This document shows positions 1 to 10,370 of a stretch of 64,000 nt of DNA, one piece after another. This DNA comes from Coffea arabica (Eukaryota > Streptophyta > Magnoliopsida > Gentianales > Rubiaceae). The notes under the pieces were generated by a model. It was not told where the DNA came from. It saw nothing but the letters and a program-made list of their open reading frames with translations, and ran no database searches. The translations under genes were made by a program, and so were the position numbers. Position 1 is the stretch's first letter. Each line of letters starts with the position of its first letter. The DNA is taken from assembly GCF_036785885.1 (NCBI RefSeq), contig NC_092328.1, positions 14,468,111-14,532,110 on the forward strand. Direction: 5' to 3'.

Positions 1-787
1 AACATAACCTCAGGATATCTGTCTTTTCTGTTCTTTATCTCGCTTGCTGTAGTTGTTCTTAAAACTAAGCCACCAGGAGTGTGGATATCCGAGTTGATAA
101 GGACAAAGAACAGCGCTTTCCCATCGTTTAAGCCGTGGAGGTACCTTATTTCAAAGCTATACATTTAGCACCTTTTATTTGACTCTCATAATTCTGCTGA
201 TGGAATAACAACTGTAAATTCATTGCATTAGTGAATTTAACTATTCTGAACAGTAGCAAGGAGACAAATAAAGAAGGCCCTGCGCTCTCCCTCTTCAGCA
301 GTTTTTGGAATCCACTTTGCTTCCCACCTGAAGTGCCCGAGCTGCCAACGAAGTTGATGTTTTCAGTTAAGAAAAACAAGAAATTCATGAAAACGAATAG
401 AAATAACTCGCTCTTCAACACTATTGACTTTACTCTCACTCCATTTAGGAGTTTCCTTTAATCTATTTACAATAAATCAAAGAAACTGATTTACCTGATC
501 ATTAGCTCAGTAATGGATTCATTAGTTAAAATCCGAGATGGCTCTCCATCCAGTGCAATTCGATCGATGTAAATCTTGATATCTTCATAATCTACCACAG
601 GAACTTTATTCTTGAATAGTCCCTTATCAGAGTGACCATTAAGAAAACTTTTCAAGTAATCGGTGCTTGCATTTTTAGTTAAAATCTCCTCCAGGACCTG
701 TTCTTGTATATGACCAGCATTGCTGGTTATATCCTCCAAAATCCTCGAACCAGCTTCAGTATCTCTTGGATCAAAGGTTGGCAGCAT
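1..787 (-). pseudogene. GH3: GH3 acyl-acid-amido synthetase, 5' half with a frameshift (copy A)
   Basis: GH3 enzymes adenylate acyl acids such as indole-acetate or jasmonate and conjugate them to amino acids. Exon 1 runs 787-495 (start FDPRDTEAG, then QVLEEIL and VVDYEDI) and ends in a good donor at 494. Exon 2 starts at 341 with the adenylate-binding SSGTSGG motif. One base appears missing just after GGKQ (near 318-322): the next frame reads WIPKTAEEGERR, as expected of the family. A short intron (about 235-133) leads to exon 3, which reads GLNDGKALFF and HTPGGLV and leaves the window at position 1. An intron at this point is also visible in copy B. The frameshift makes a pseudogene the default call, but a one-base sequencing error would give the same picture. 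Confidence 0.85.
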
Positions 788-1544
788 TCTGGTAAAGAAA
801 AGAAATGCAGAATCTGAGTTTGGGGATGGGAAATATACAGGGAAATTAATTAATGAATAACCACGCTCAACTACATTGTCTTGAGAAAAAGATTTACGCC
901 ATGGTTAAGCCGTTTTAAACCCATTGGCCAGGTGATCCGTCCTATCATCCTCATTCCCTTCTCCTAGATGCCTAGTTAGTTTGCTGTATGTTACCATTCT
1001 AAATTTGTAATGGTGTAAACAGAAAAACTCATTGAGTTGCTTGGTCTCCTTATGCTATGATCATCACTTGCACAATCCAAAATTGCCAAATGATCGAGCT
1101 CTTATGGATCTATATCCATGCTTGAGTTCAGTCAAAATCGAACTCAAATCGAGTTCGAGTAATTTGAGTTGCTATACGAATTGAGTAGGTTCTCCATGTA
1201 ATATTCCTTATTTAGCTTATAGAGTTTTTATGTATATTTTGTCGAGCAAGCTCAATCTTGAGCTTCAGCTCGTCCTCATAATTTTCTTGCGTCAAACTCA
1301 AGCATGAACACATGATATTCATCGAACTTGAGCTTGGACTCAACCACAAATTAATTTTCTTTGATCTTGAGTTCTAGTACCTCAATATTTGGGCTTGATT
1401 TGGCTAATAACACCCCTAGAGAGGTGATCCAAAATTTAAATGAATGGCACGTTTCTAGTCATAAAAGGAAGCTTATTCGTATGCATCTTCCGAAATGCGG
1501 CAAAAATATACTAGATACCAGTTGTACTCTGCAATATAATTAAT
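788..1544. other. Non-coding stretch upstream of GH3 copy A
   Basis: No convincing coding sequence. It would hold the promoter and 5' UTR of GH3 copy A. Between about 1090 and 1350 there are many short variants of gagctcgag/cttgagttc, a low-complexity pattern typical of old transposon sequence. Confidence 0.5.
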
Positions 1545-2306
1545 AGGATAAATTATACTTTACCCCTTGTGGTTTACTGCTTTTCCACATAACTCTCCTG
1601 TAGTTTACAAAGCTGTGTATAAATCCTTATGGTTTGAACTAAAGTTTCAAAGTGACAAAAATGGTACTTTACAAAGGAACCAACTGATTGGGCTGAAAAA
1701 TGAACTAACACACTCGATACTCGAATCGAGTTCACTTGGTAAGAGCTCGTTCGATCGTGGTTAACCAACTAGTCAAGCCAAATTTGAACAATGTTTTATG
1801 TTTGATAACATTCAAACTCGATAAAAAGTTCGTTCAAACTCAGTTCAGCAAATAAACAAGCCAACCTTGAACAAAATTTCAAACTTATTAAAATAATCAA
1901 ACAAACTTTAACATTCGGGTGTTCGACTTGATTACATTTGTTTACAACCCTACTAACTAAAATGATGAGATTACCCTCATTTAGAAACTAAAATAACTAA
2001 AATGGCCAAAATATGTAAACGTAGTGTGCATGACATTTTACTCCCTTATGGTTTAGTGTTTTTTCACATAACTCCCTTTTGTTTTAAAAATTTATACATA
2101 ACACCCATTTGGTTAACTAGTAGTTTTCATATTAACATAGGGGTATTTTTGATATTCTAGTAGATTCTGTTACTAAATGTAAATTTGGTTATTTTGACAT
2201 TTTAGTCCAAACTATGATGTAGTTATGTCTGCCGTCCGATTTTTGAAATGATAAGAGGTTTATATGGAAAAGCACTAAACTACTGAAGGTTAAAGTGTAA
2301 TTTAGC
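1545..2306. mobile_element. Small Mutator-like element with TIRs and possible 9-bp target duplication
   Basis: The left end (about 1549-1595) and the reverse complement of the right end (about 2262-2306) match over roughly 45 bp, sharing gcttttccataTaa-type sequence. The element is flanked on both sides by ATAATTAAT (1536-1544 and 2307-2315). A 9-bp duplication is the Mutator signature, but this one is AT-rich and could be chance. No transposase; the small ORFs inside are not gene-like. Confidence 0.55.
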
Positions 2307-2315
2307 ATAATTAAT

Positions 2316-2925
2316 ACAAAAGTGTTGTTGATTTTCGGGGTTTTCTAGTAAACAGGAGTTTGCCAGATAAAAAGGTGGGTAGTGTTTTGATTACCAATTT
2401 ACAGAGCTTCGTCTTTCAACCAAAGGCAACTAAAATCACCAAACTTATCAGGATTAACAACTAAAAGGACTACAAATGCAAAGCAACTTGACTAAAAGAA
2501 CTACATCTTAAGACAGGATTAACAACTTGACCGTATGAATCTTGTTGACTTTCGACCCACAAATGCAAAGCATTCGAAAAAAAAATGTAAATATATGGCC
2601 AAGTAAGCATACAGCATAGGAAAAAAGAAAAACATATGAATCACATCAGAAACAACAAAAGGAAATTAATCAAGGAAGCCAATATACCACACTTAAAAGG
2701 AACATGATTGCATATAATCCTACGGCGCAAATATACCTCACCTGGAAAAAATGAAGCCGTTGAGACCTAATTTTTGTCGACTGCTATTCAGTGATGCAGG
2801 GACCAGGGAGCAGTGAAGCTGCCAAGGTCGACCAATTGCCAGTGATACAGGAAGTTGTTTCCGTCGGTCCTTATTCATCAAAAGTTGACCGGAAATTGTA
2901 TATACATACCGGGAGAGTTGCAGAT
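2316..2925. other. Intergenic, no gene seen
   Basis: AT-rich sequence with no recognisable protein or element boundary. A 62-codon frame at 2791-2979 runs into the next element and matches nothing I recognise. Confidence 0.5.
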
Positions 2926-4206
2926 TTAGTCCCCATTGCTTGGCCCATGTATCAAATTAGTCTTCAATGTTTCGATTAAAACAAATCTCGTCCCAAAGCA
3001 AAGTTTGTGATTTTAGACGAATTTCTGACAACTAGCGAAAAAAGACCAATGACTAATGGTCAACATCAAATTGCTGCTAGTCAACAATTTTTGCTTAGCA
3101 CTTCTAGTCCTCAATGTTTTGATTTTGAATTATTATCTTCTCTTAAATTTTAAACAGTGATATTAAGGATTTAGTATTAAATCAGATGTAAATTAAATGG
3201 GTCATAGGAATTATAATTAAATTTTTTTTTCTTTTTTATTATTATTTTATTTATTCATCCCAATAGTATCCCATTTGTTTCTTTTCTTTTGCATAGTTAG
3301 TCTAAAATTTGTTAAAATATATCTGTCTTATTGTTTCTCACTATTAATAATTAATTGATTATGAGTTTTATTATTTTTATTTTTAGTGATAAAAAACTTA
3401 ATTAAGTTTCCCTTTGAATATATACTTTCTATAAGTAATTAATTTTTTTTACATTTTAATAGGTTAACAATTGAGTTTGAAATGAAATTGGTATTTTATA
3501 CACATCATATGGAACATTAAATGATTATTAAGTTACATAGATATCAAAATAAATCCTTTAAATCTATAGTATTGGAACATTGAATTTTAATTAATGGGAA
3601 AGACAACAAGAAATAAAAGAAAGTTTTATAAAGAATTCCTATAATCACTTCACATTTATACTTTTTTCCATTTGTTTTTATAAGTACAATGACTAACTAC
3701 AAGAATTTAAAATCTACATGCACAAGACATGCAACAATTTGTGTAGTAGTAATTATAATAAACTTAAATTATAAAACCAGAATTCTCCTTTATATTTTAT
3801 TTGTTATTGCCCTATTGTCATCCAAATTGTAATTTATTTTACAAATATATATATAAGCTACCACCATGCTGTGTCAATATAATGTGTTTTCATGAAATTT
3901 TATAGAAATTTAGGAACATATTTGTTGTATGTTTAATTTAACTCACATATTATTTTATTTTCAAAGCTCTAATTGCAACTACTTAAAACTCATGGGAACA
4001 TAATGATCCAAACTTGAAACATTAGGGACTAGAAATACGAATTCAAAACTTTTGACTAATGCCAATTTGATGTTAACCATTAGTTATGATGATTTTCCAT
4101 TAGTTGTCCAAAGCTGTCTAAAATCACAAATTTTAGGGGGTAAATTTATATTTGTGAAAATATTGGGGACTCATTTGACATATAAGCTAAACATTGGGGA
4201 CAAGTA
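2926..4206. mobile_element. Non-autonomous long-TIR DNA element
   Basis: About 200 bp at the left (agtccccattg..., a tract with gtgattttaga, taatggtcaacatcaaatt, ctagtcc) reappears inverted at the right (about 4010-4203), with roughly 75-80% identity by eye. It flanks about 900 bp of AT-rich DNA with no ORF. Long TIRs with a non-coding interior suggest a Mutator-like non-autonomous element. The right boundary is fixed near 4203, because the sequence beyond it matches the intron of GH3 copy C. I could not identify the target duplication. Confidence 0.6.
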
Positions 4207-4300
4207 ATCTATAAGAACCACTATAAGGTGCTCCATATGACGTATGGAGGATTTCAAGGTGCTTCATATGACATATGGAGAATTTTGAGAAGAATTTGTC
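4204..4300 (+). repeat. Inverted copy of a GH3 intron segment
   Basis: The plus strand here (gtaatctataagaac, then two ctccatatgacatatgga-type palindromes spaced by atttcaaggtgcttc) matches the minus strand at about 61982-62068, immediately upstream of an exon of GH3 copy C. It is a rearranged fragment of a GH3 paralogue, in opposite orientation to copies A and B. Confidence 0.75.
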
Positions 4301-4339
4301 GTGCAATTTCCTAGCATTGTATGTTCTGATAAATACGTC

Positions 4340-4480
4340 ACCAGCCTACCCTGAATTGGAATAAGATAATCTTTTTTCTCCACCCAAATATTATAATTAC
4401 CAAAAAGAAATTAAGACCACATGCTTTTTTTGGCGTCCTATTAGGACTTTGTTCAGATCAAACTAGTTGAAAACAATGGT
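4340..4480. repeat. Local duplicate, copy 1 (pairs with 5505-5625)
   Basis: Shares the order: ggaataa...ctttttt, then gaccacatgct, a ttggc tract, taggac, ttgcagatcaaac with the segment at about 5505-5625, same orientation. The two segments bracket the GH3-B 3' relic, suggesting a small tandem duplication before decay. Confidence 0.65.
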
Positions 4481-5163
4481 TGCTGCTACTAACTTGGTTG
4501 TGGAAGAACATTGTATTCATACTTTACTCCGGAGAGCTTGATGAACCTCAAAATTTATGATGGCTAGTTAACGGTGGAGCAAATACAACGAATTTATATA
4601 GGTCTCCACAATTAACGTGAACAACGTACTGATTTATAGAAGAAAGCTATACTGTTTTTAATGTGAATGAGTTATGGATCCAGCCTTGATAAGTTTAGGT
4701 TAATTAAAGTAGCCACACGCAATTAGGCTCAATTATAGTTTAGCCCCTTCATTCACCAAGTATGCAGATCAAACCCCATGAATAATGGTCAAAGCCATGA
4801 AATGAACTTTGTTTTATGTCAGTAGCTAAAAAGACAATTATGCCATCAGAATTTCTAGCCTTGATAAGTTCACCCTTCTCATGCCATTGGATAAAAGTAT
4901 TCTCCCATCGGAGAAAATATGTCATTTAAAAAAGTTAAATGTATGACCCCTGAATTTTCACTCCTTGAAGTTTGCAACTCTCAACTTAAAATATAGCATT
5001 TTGAACGGTGGTCAAATCTAAAGGAGTGTGCTCAACTCTGTTCCCATGGTCATAATGACCAATTTACCCATAACTAACTATTATACCCTCATGATGCACA
5101 ATCTAAAATTTTCTTCTCTATTGTGTCCTTGTTTGCGGGGGATTACAAATAGGTACAAAGCAC

Positions 5164-6107
5164 ATGATCTTTAATGAAAGGTCTTCTTCAGCTATTTCTT
5201 CTGTGCCAATATTTAAAACCAAAATCTCTCCTTTGTACATATTTGAATTGGGGAGTGGTATTGTGAACACTTTTCCCCATGAGAATATCCCCCATTTTAT
5301 ACCTACAAAAACCCTAAAAATAACACAATACAAAAACCTAAGTTGAATGGATATTGCATAGATTGTTGAGAGTGGGTTCAATTGGTAAGACTCATTTATT
5401 TTGCTTAAAAGAAGTTGAGATTCGACTTCCATTATCAACAGTCTCTTATTAATAGGCAATCTGTAAAATCCACTATAAATTGTTGAAAGATGCATCATTG
5501 GCCTACTTTAGCTTAGAATGGAATAACCTTTTTTCCTTCTAAAAAAAAAGACCACATGCTATTTTTGGCATCTTGTCACTTGTTAGGACCTGTTTGCAGA
5601 TCAAACAAATTGAAACACCATTTGTATTTAGAGTTGTTACTCCACTACTTACCTAGTGGAGTAATGCTTACCACGAAACCCCCGCTGTGTACAGAAGACA
5701 CGGCAAATTGGAGCCAAGGATTTAGTCCCTCTTGAATTTTGTCTTTCTTCTTAATTTCTTATCGGTAAATCCACTTTTTATTACATTTCTTACCACCAAT
5801 CCACTAGAAGTAGTTATAGGGGGCGCCATGAAAAGAAAGTGCATCCGTTTTCCTCCATTCAAGTTTGAGAAATACCTGAATCGAAAAGGCAGATCAGCTT
5901 GCTGTATATTCTTCTTTGGATTGCTGTTTTCAACCTGACGCAATAAATCAAGAAAAAAAAGTTGAAAATAGCTTTTCTTTTTTCTTTGTTTTCTTTTCTT
6001 GTTTGTTTAGCACTTTAGAAACGAGGTTAATGTAGAAGAACGCACAGAAGTTTGGCTTTTCACTGGTCGTTGGGATCAATTTGTGCTTCCCCCCTGAAGT
6101 ACCTGAG
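5164..6107 (-). pseudogene. GH3: GH3 relic (copy B)
   Basis: Three GH3 pieces lie in order on the minus strand. At 6107 an acceptor (ttgcag) opens an exon reading SSGTSGGKHKLIPTT. At about 5897-5722, after an acceptor ttcgattcag, the frame reads GGKRMHFLFMAP and TTSSGLVVR, the conserved block following the P-loop exon. At about 5350-5164 the DNA matches the first part of the last exon of GH3 copy C (60.95-61.09 kb), but with frame and codon damage. The large middle exon is missing and no exon 1 was found. This is a decayed paralogue, intermediate in position between copies A and C. Confidence 0.8.
5505..5625. repeat. Local duplicate, copy 2 (pairs with 4340-4480)
   Basis: See 4340-4480. Shared landmarks are gaccacatgct and gcagatcaaac. 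Confidence 0.65.
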
Positions 6108-6309
6108 CTGCAAATATTTCCGCAAGACTACTAAAAAATCACTGTGGTAATAAAACACAAAAAAAAAAAAAAAACGTTTTACGTTGATCAATGGAAGTAA
6201 TTTTCATAATCCACAATTTACATTGCCAATGTGATTGCACTATATTAAATTTCCACGGGATGCTACAATTCTTGAATTCTCAAATAAAGCAGCGATTCTA
6301 TCAATGAAA

Positions 6310-6420
6310 AGCTTGATATTTTTGCTTCTTTTGGCAAGAATTTTCACAAACAACACCTAGATTAACCCCACAAGATACAACCAAAATGCTGACTTTTGGT
6401 TACACTCATGGAACTTAAGT
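6310..6420. repeat. Direct repeat, copy 1 of 2
   Basis: About 110 bp (ggcaagaattttcacaaa ... ctgacttttggtt ... catggaactta) recurs at 6538-6645 with a few mismatches. There is no coding content between the copies. Confidence 0.85.
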
Positions 6421-6537
6421 ACTACTCACGCACACTCTCAACAAACGATATGGAACGCAGGGATAGGAATAAGGGGAGTTTCTACTAAGCACTAAGGAGC
6501 ACTCACTCACTCCGGTTTTTAATCTCTCCAATAGGTC

Positions 6538-6645
6538 TTTTTTTCTTTTGGCAAAAATTTTCACAAATAACACCTAAGTTAAACCCACAAGATACAACCA
6601 AAAGGCTGACTTTTGGTTGCACCCATGGAACTTATGATATTTTTG
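6538..6645. repeat. Direct repeat, copy 2 of 2
   Basis: Pairs with 6310-6420; includes the same gacttttggttgcac block and catggaactta. Confidence 0.85.
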
Positions 6646-6649
6646 CTTC

Positions 6650-7612
6650 TTGAAAAGATCCTTATTAGATCGGCCACTTATGAGAGTTACAACATTATGA
6701 GAATCCTATTTTTATATATATATATTTTACATACATTACATCATAAAAAATGATATATTATTATTTTCAAAGATTTTTCCAAGTAATTATATAACAAAAC
6801 ATTCTATAACACCTCTTGAATATGCTGTCATTCATTGCAAAATATTGGTACAATTTTACAGCACAAATGTAGCATAACATCACTGATCTGACAAAGCCTT
6901 TCTAATACTATCACTTTACTAGGAGCTGAGAATTCTGTTGCAGTAAAAAAAAAAAAAAATTCCAATAAACTTGAAGAAAATATAAATCTCGCCAAGAAAA
7001 ATTGATTAACAAAAGTTTAGTGATCGAAAATTCCCAACCAGGGAAAAAAATACCTCGTTACCAAATTCTTGTTATTTTGTCTTCTTTCTTCCTCCCTCAT
7101 CCTTAAGAGAATAAAATCAATAAATTGATTAAGGGATAAGAAGAATAAACCCTTCATTAAACCAAAAGTAACCAGAACAAAGGAAGGGATTTATTTAAAC
7201 ACACTGAAAACAATAGACTAAAAACCTTAGAAGAAAATTAAAAATAAAGACAGGAACAGCGGAAGAAGAAGCTTTCTTTTTTTGGATGCCTGTAGAGTAG
7301 AGATGAAGTAGCCATCAACAATTAAGGGAATCAAGACTGTTTTATAGTTTAATCAACTTGCCTTTGCCTTAGGCTAACAAAAGAGATTTGAGAGAGATTT
7401 GGTAAGTTCCTCTTATCCCATACACAAGTTCCATTAGCTTCCCCTTATCCTCTATCTTGGGAGTAATATATAGTAGGAATGGTACATGAATTGTTGCGTG
7501 AAGGAAAGGAAAAAAAAGACGCGTATCGATTTTGGTTGGTCAATACTGCATTGCTTGATCAAGACAATAATGATTACCCCAGAAAGATTACTACAATAAT
7601 GATTACTTAATA
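6650..7612. other. Intergenic, no gene seen
   Basis: AT-rich with poly-A/T runs, no ORF of note. It could include upstream sequence of GH3 copy B. The last five bases, TAATA (7608-7612), are the left target duplication of the next element. Confidence 0.5.
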
Positions 7613-8586
7613 TGTTGACCTTGGTCGATCAATCCTTGGTTTTGATGACTAACAAACCAAAATGTAGATTTGGGCTAATGTTTTTATGTGAGCAATTTGT
7701 TAGAACAGATTCTTGTGGCACAAAAGAAGAAGCAAAAACAGGGCACTCATGTGGGACGTCCGAAAGGAAGCTATCGGACGTCCGAAAGGATGAAGAACAT
7801 CAGGAAGGATATTCTGTCGGACGCTCGTCAGGAAGCATCGGACGTCCGGAAGGATCGAACGCACCCCTCGGACGTACATCAATCGCATCGGACGTCCGAG
7901 AAATTTCGCAAAGATTTGATGACTCTCTGACGACGTTCGGACGCAGGATTCGGACGTCCGACAGGTGGTTCGAACGTCCGACAGGCCAACTGCTAGTTTT
8001 GACAGCATTTAATATTTGACCGTTGGAGAGCCTTTTGGAACCATTTCTCACCTTCTATAAACACCCCAAATCACAAGAAGACATGGGAATTTTGCCAACA
8101 CAAAATACAAGCTTACAAGTGAGATTTTTGAGTAGAAAGATTCTTTGTTGGTTGTATAAGGGGTTGGGAAAGTTGGGTTGTGAGGTTGCTCAAGTGAAGG
8201 TTACTCTCTAGGAGGAGTAAAACCTTGGTGAAGGTGAACCTATCACTCGGAGTGGTAAAACCTTGGTGAAGGTTGCCTCATTTGTATAAAATAGTTCTTA
8301 ATTGGGTGAGTGATCTTTCAAGTGTAGGTTGTTGAGGGTTAACTAGAATAGTTGTAAAACTCCTTGGCTCAACCAAAGAGTGTTTGGGGTGAGGAAGGAG
8401 TGAGCCTTCACTTGTACATCTTGGTTAGCATCGCCATCAATTGAAGAGGCTATTGGTTTGATATTTGGTTTGCATTTCTTATCCTTTCTCTTTAATTAAG
8501 TTTTCTTTATTGTGCTTAAATTTGATATATCTTTGTGCATCATTGTGAATTTGTTTGTACTCATTGGGTTGCACCGGGCACTTACA
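7613..8586 (+). repeat. 5' LTR (974 bp)
   Basis: Begins tgttgacc and ends cacttaca. A TATA-like ctataaac lies near 8055-8062. The U3 part (about 7750-7985) is unusually CpG-rich and carries repeated ggacgtcc palindromes. The overlapping ORFs in this stretch on both strands are a by-product of those repeats. Confidence 0.95.
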
Positions 8587-8587
8587 A

Positions 8588-8600
8588 TTGGTATCAGAGC
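8588..8600 (+). promoter_or_regulatory. Primer-binding site for initiator-Met tRNA
   Basis: The sequence tggtatcagagc lies directly after the 5' LTR. It is complementary to the 3' end of plant initiator methionyl-tRNA, the usual primer of copia elements. Confidence 0.9.
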
Positions 8601-8642
8601 TTGGTCTCTTTTGATCAAGCTTAACCGCTTAGAGTAAAGATC

Positions 8643-10178
8643 ATGGCAACCATAAAAGTTTCTTTTTTAGAAGGGCAATCTATTGATAGACCACCTATGT
8701 TTAATGGTTCTCATTTTAGCATGTGGAAACAAAGAATGATGATTTTCTTACAATCCGTTTATATTGAATTATGGTATGTGGTAGAAGATGGTCCTTATGA
8801 AGCCAGAATAATTGACTCTACCACTAATTTGAGTAGATTAAAGACTAGACAAGAATTGAATGAAAAAGACAAGAGATACCTTTCTTTGAATGCCAAGGCC
8901 ATGTGTATATTGTACAATGCATTAGATGTAAATGAATTTAGTAGGATTAAAGGTTGTAAATCAGCTAAAGATATTTGGGATAAATTGTGTGTATTTCATG
9001 AAGGTAACCAAGATATTAAAGAACAAAAGAAATCTTTGCTTGTTTCTCAATATGAATTTTTTAAAATGCATCCTCTTGAAAATATTGATAAGATGTGTAG
9101 TAGATTTTGTGACATTATTCAAGATCTTAAATTGCTTGGAAGAGAATATTCTTTAGGTGAGAAAAATAGAAAGATTTTGAATGCCTTGCCAAAAAAATGG
9201 GAGAACAAAATAAATGCTATAGAAGAGGCAAAGGATTTAAATTCTATGTCCATTGAATCTCTTGTGAATTCCCTAACTTCTTATGAATTAAAGCTGCAAT
9301 TCAAAGTGCAAGAGGAAGAAAATGCAAGAATGTATAAGAGAGGCATAGCTTTTAAAGCATCTCAAGTGGGGGATAACCCATCCTTCATGGGTAATGAAAA
9401 CATGGAAGTGGACAATGATATAACTCCTCACATCAAAAGTTTCAAGAAGATCTTCAACAAGAGAAGTTCAAGAGGAGATTGCAAAATTACATGGGATGAA
9501 TACAATTCAAAAAGAGAAAAAGAAGAGTTGGCACAAATGGCACTAATGGCCTTTGGAGAAGATGAGGTAAATTCTTATCACTCTTCTTGTGATGAAGATA
9601 ATGAAGATGATGATGTGAAAATTCTTATGATTAAAATGCATAAAAGTTTGAGAAAATCTTATGCTAAAAATAAAGATTTGAAAACAAAAATAAATGATTT
9701 GTTGGAAGAAAACTCCAAACTTTTTCAGGAAAACAAATGTTTGAGAATGGAAAATGATGATTTAAAAAATCAAAAAAATGTTTTTGATTGCAAAAATAAT
9801 TTGAAAAGGAAGTTGGAAGAGAAAATAAAGTTTTATGAAAAAATGTTGGAGGAACAAAATTTGTTAAAGAAAAGAATTAATGACTTGAACGAGTTTCTCC
9901 AAAATGAAAAACAAAAGTTTTCTCAAACAAAAGAAAGCAAATCTTTTCAAGGCACAAATAAGTTTGCTATGATAAGAAGTAAGAAAATTAGTTGCATTAA
10001 ATCCACTTATGTGCAAAATACTTCTATCACGTGTCACTTTTGTTGTCAATTTGGACATATGCAAAATGATTGCTATGTAAAGAAAAATATGAGAAAAGGT
10101 ATGAAATCCATGTGGATTGCTAGATCATGTTGTACTAACTCCCAAGAACCCTATAAAAAATTACAATTGGTATCATGA
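8643..10178 (+). CDS. Copia-type Gag polyprotein, 511 aa
   Basis: Structural capsid protein that packages the element's RNA. The N-terminus (PPMFNGSHFSMWKQRM, then IELWYVVEDG) is the DUF4219/UBN2-type Gag of plant copia elements. Residues about 95-240 continue the UBN2 helical domain. An acidic stretch follows (about 305-325), then a strongly charged coiled coil (about 330-430) and one CCHC zinc knuckle at 464-477 (C464, C467, H472, C477). The frame is open from ATG to stop. No pol frame follows, so it is a gag-only element, not a truncated polyprotein ORF with a broken end. Confidence 0.93.
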   Translation: MATIKVSFLEGQSIDRPPMFNGSHFSMWKQRMMIFLQSVYIELWYVVEDGPYEARIIDSTTNLSRLKTRQELNEKDKRYLSLNAKAMCILYNALDVNEFSRIKGCKSAKDIWDKLCVFHEGNQDIKEQKKSLLVSQYEFFKMHPLENIDKMCSRFCDIIQDLKLLGREYSLGEKNRKILNALPKKWENKINAIEEAKDLNSMSIESLVNSLTSYELKLQFKVQEEENARMYKRGIAFKASQVGDNPSFMGNENMEVDNDITPHIKSFKKIFNKRSSRGDCKITWDEYNSKREKEELAQMALMAFGEDEVNSYHSSCDEDNEDDDVKILMIKMHKSLRKSYAKNKDLKTKINDLLEENSKLFQENKCLRMENDDLKNQKNVFDCKNNLKRKLEEKIKFYEKMLEEQNLLKKRINDLNEFLQNEKQKFSQTKESKSFQGTNKFAMIRSKKISCIKSTYVQNTSITCHFCCQFGHMQNDCYVKKNMRKGMKSMWIARSCCTNSQEPYKKLQLVS

Positions 10179-10356
10179 CAGTTTTGTCATTCTATATGGT
10201 CTTGATTTGGAAAATAAAGGGGGAGTTTGCTTTTTGATTGATGTCAAAAGGGGGAGTAGGATTTATTGAAATTTCTTTGTATGTTGGCATTTTCTAAGGG
10301 GGAGTTTTATTTGAACTTATTTGATCAAAGAAATCTTCATTTTGTTTGTCATCATC

Positions 10357-10370
10357 AAAAAGGGGGAGAT
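10357..10370 (+). promoter_or_regulatory. Polypurine tract
   Basis: aaaaagggggagat abuts the 3' LTR and would prime plus-strand synthesis. Three more g-rich copies of the same motif lie upstream at about 10216, 10246 and 10299. Confidence 0.85.

Noticed and set aside
7612..8051. Overlapping ORFs on both strands in the retrotransposon LTR
   Set aside because: They arise from the palindromic ggacgtcc repeats; the LTR is non-coding and the same frames recur in the other LTR.
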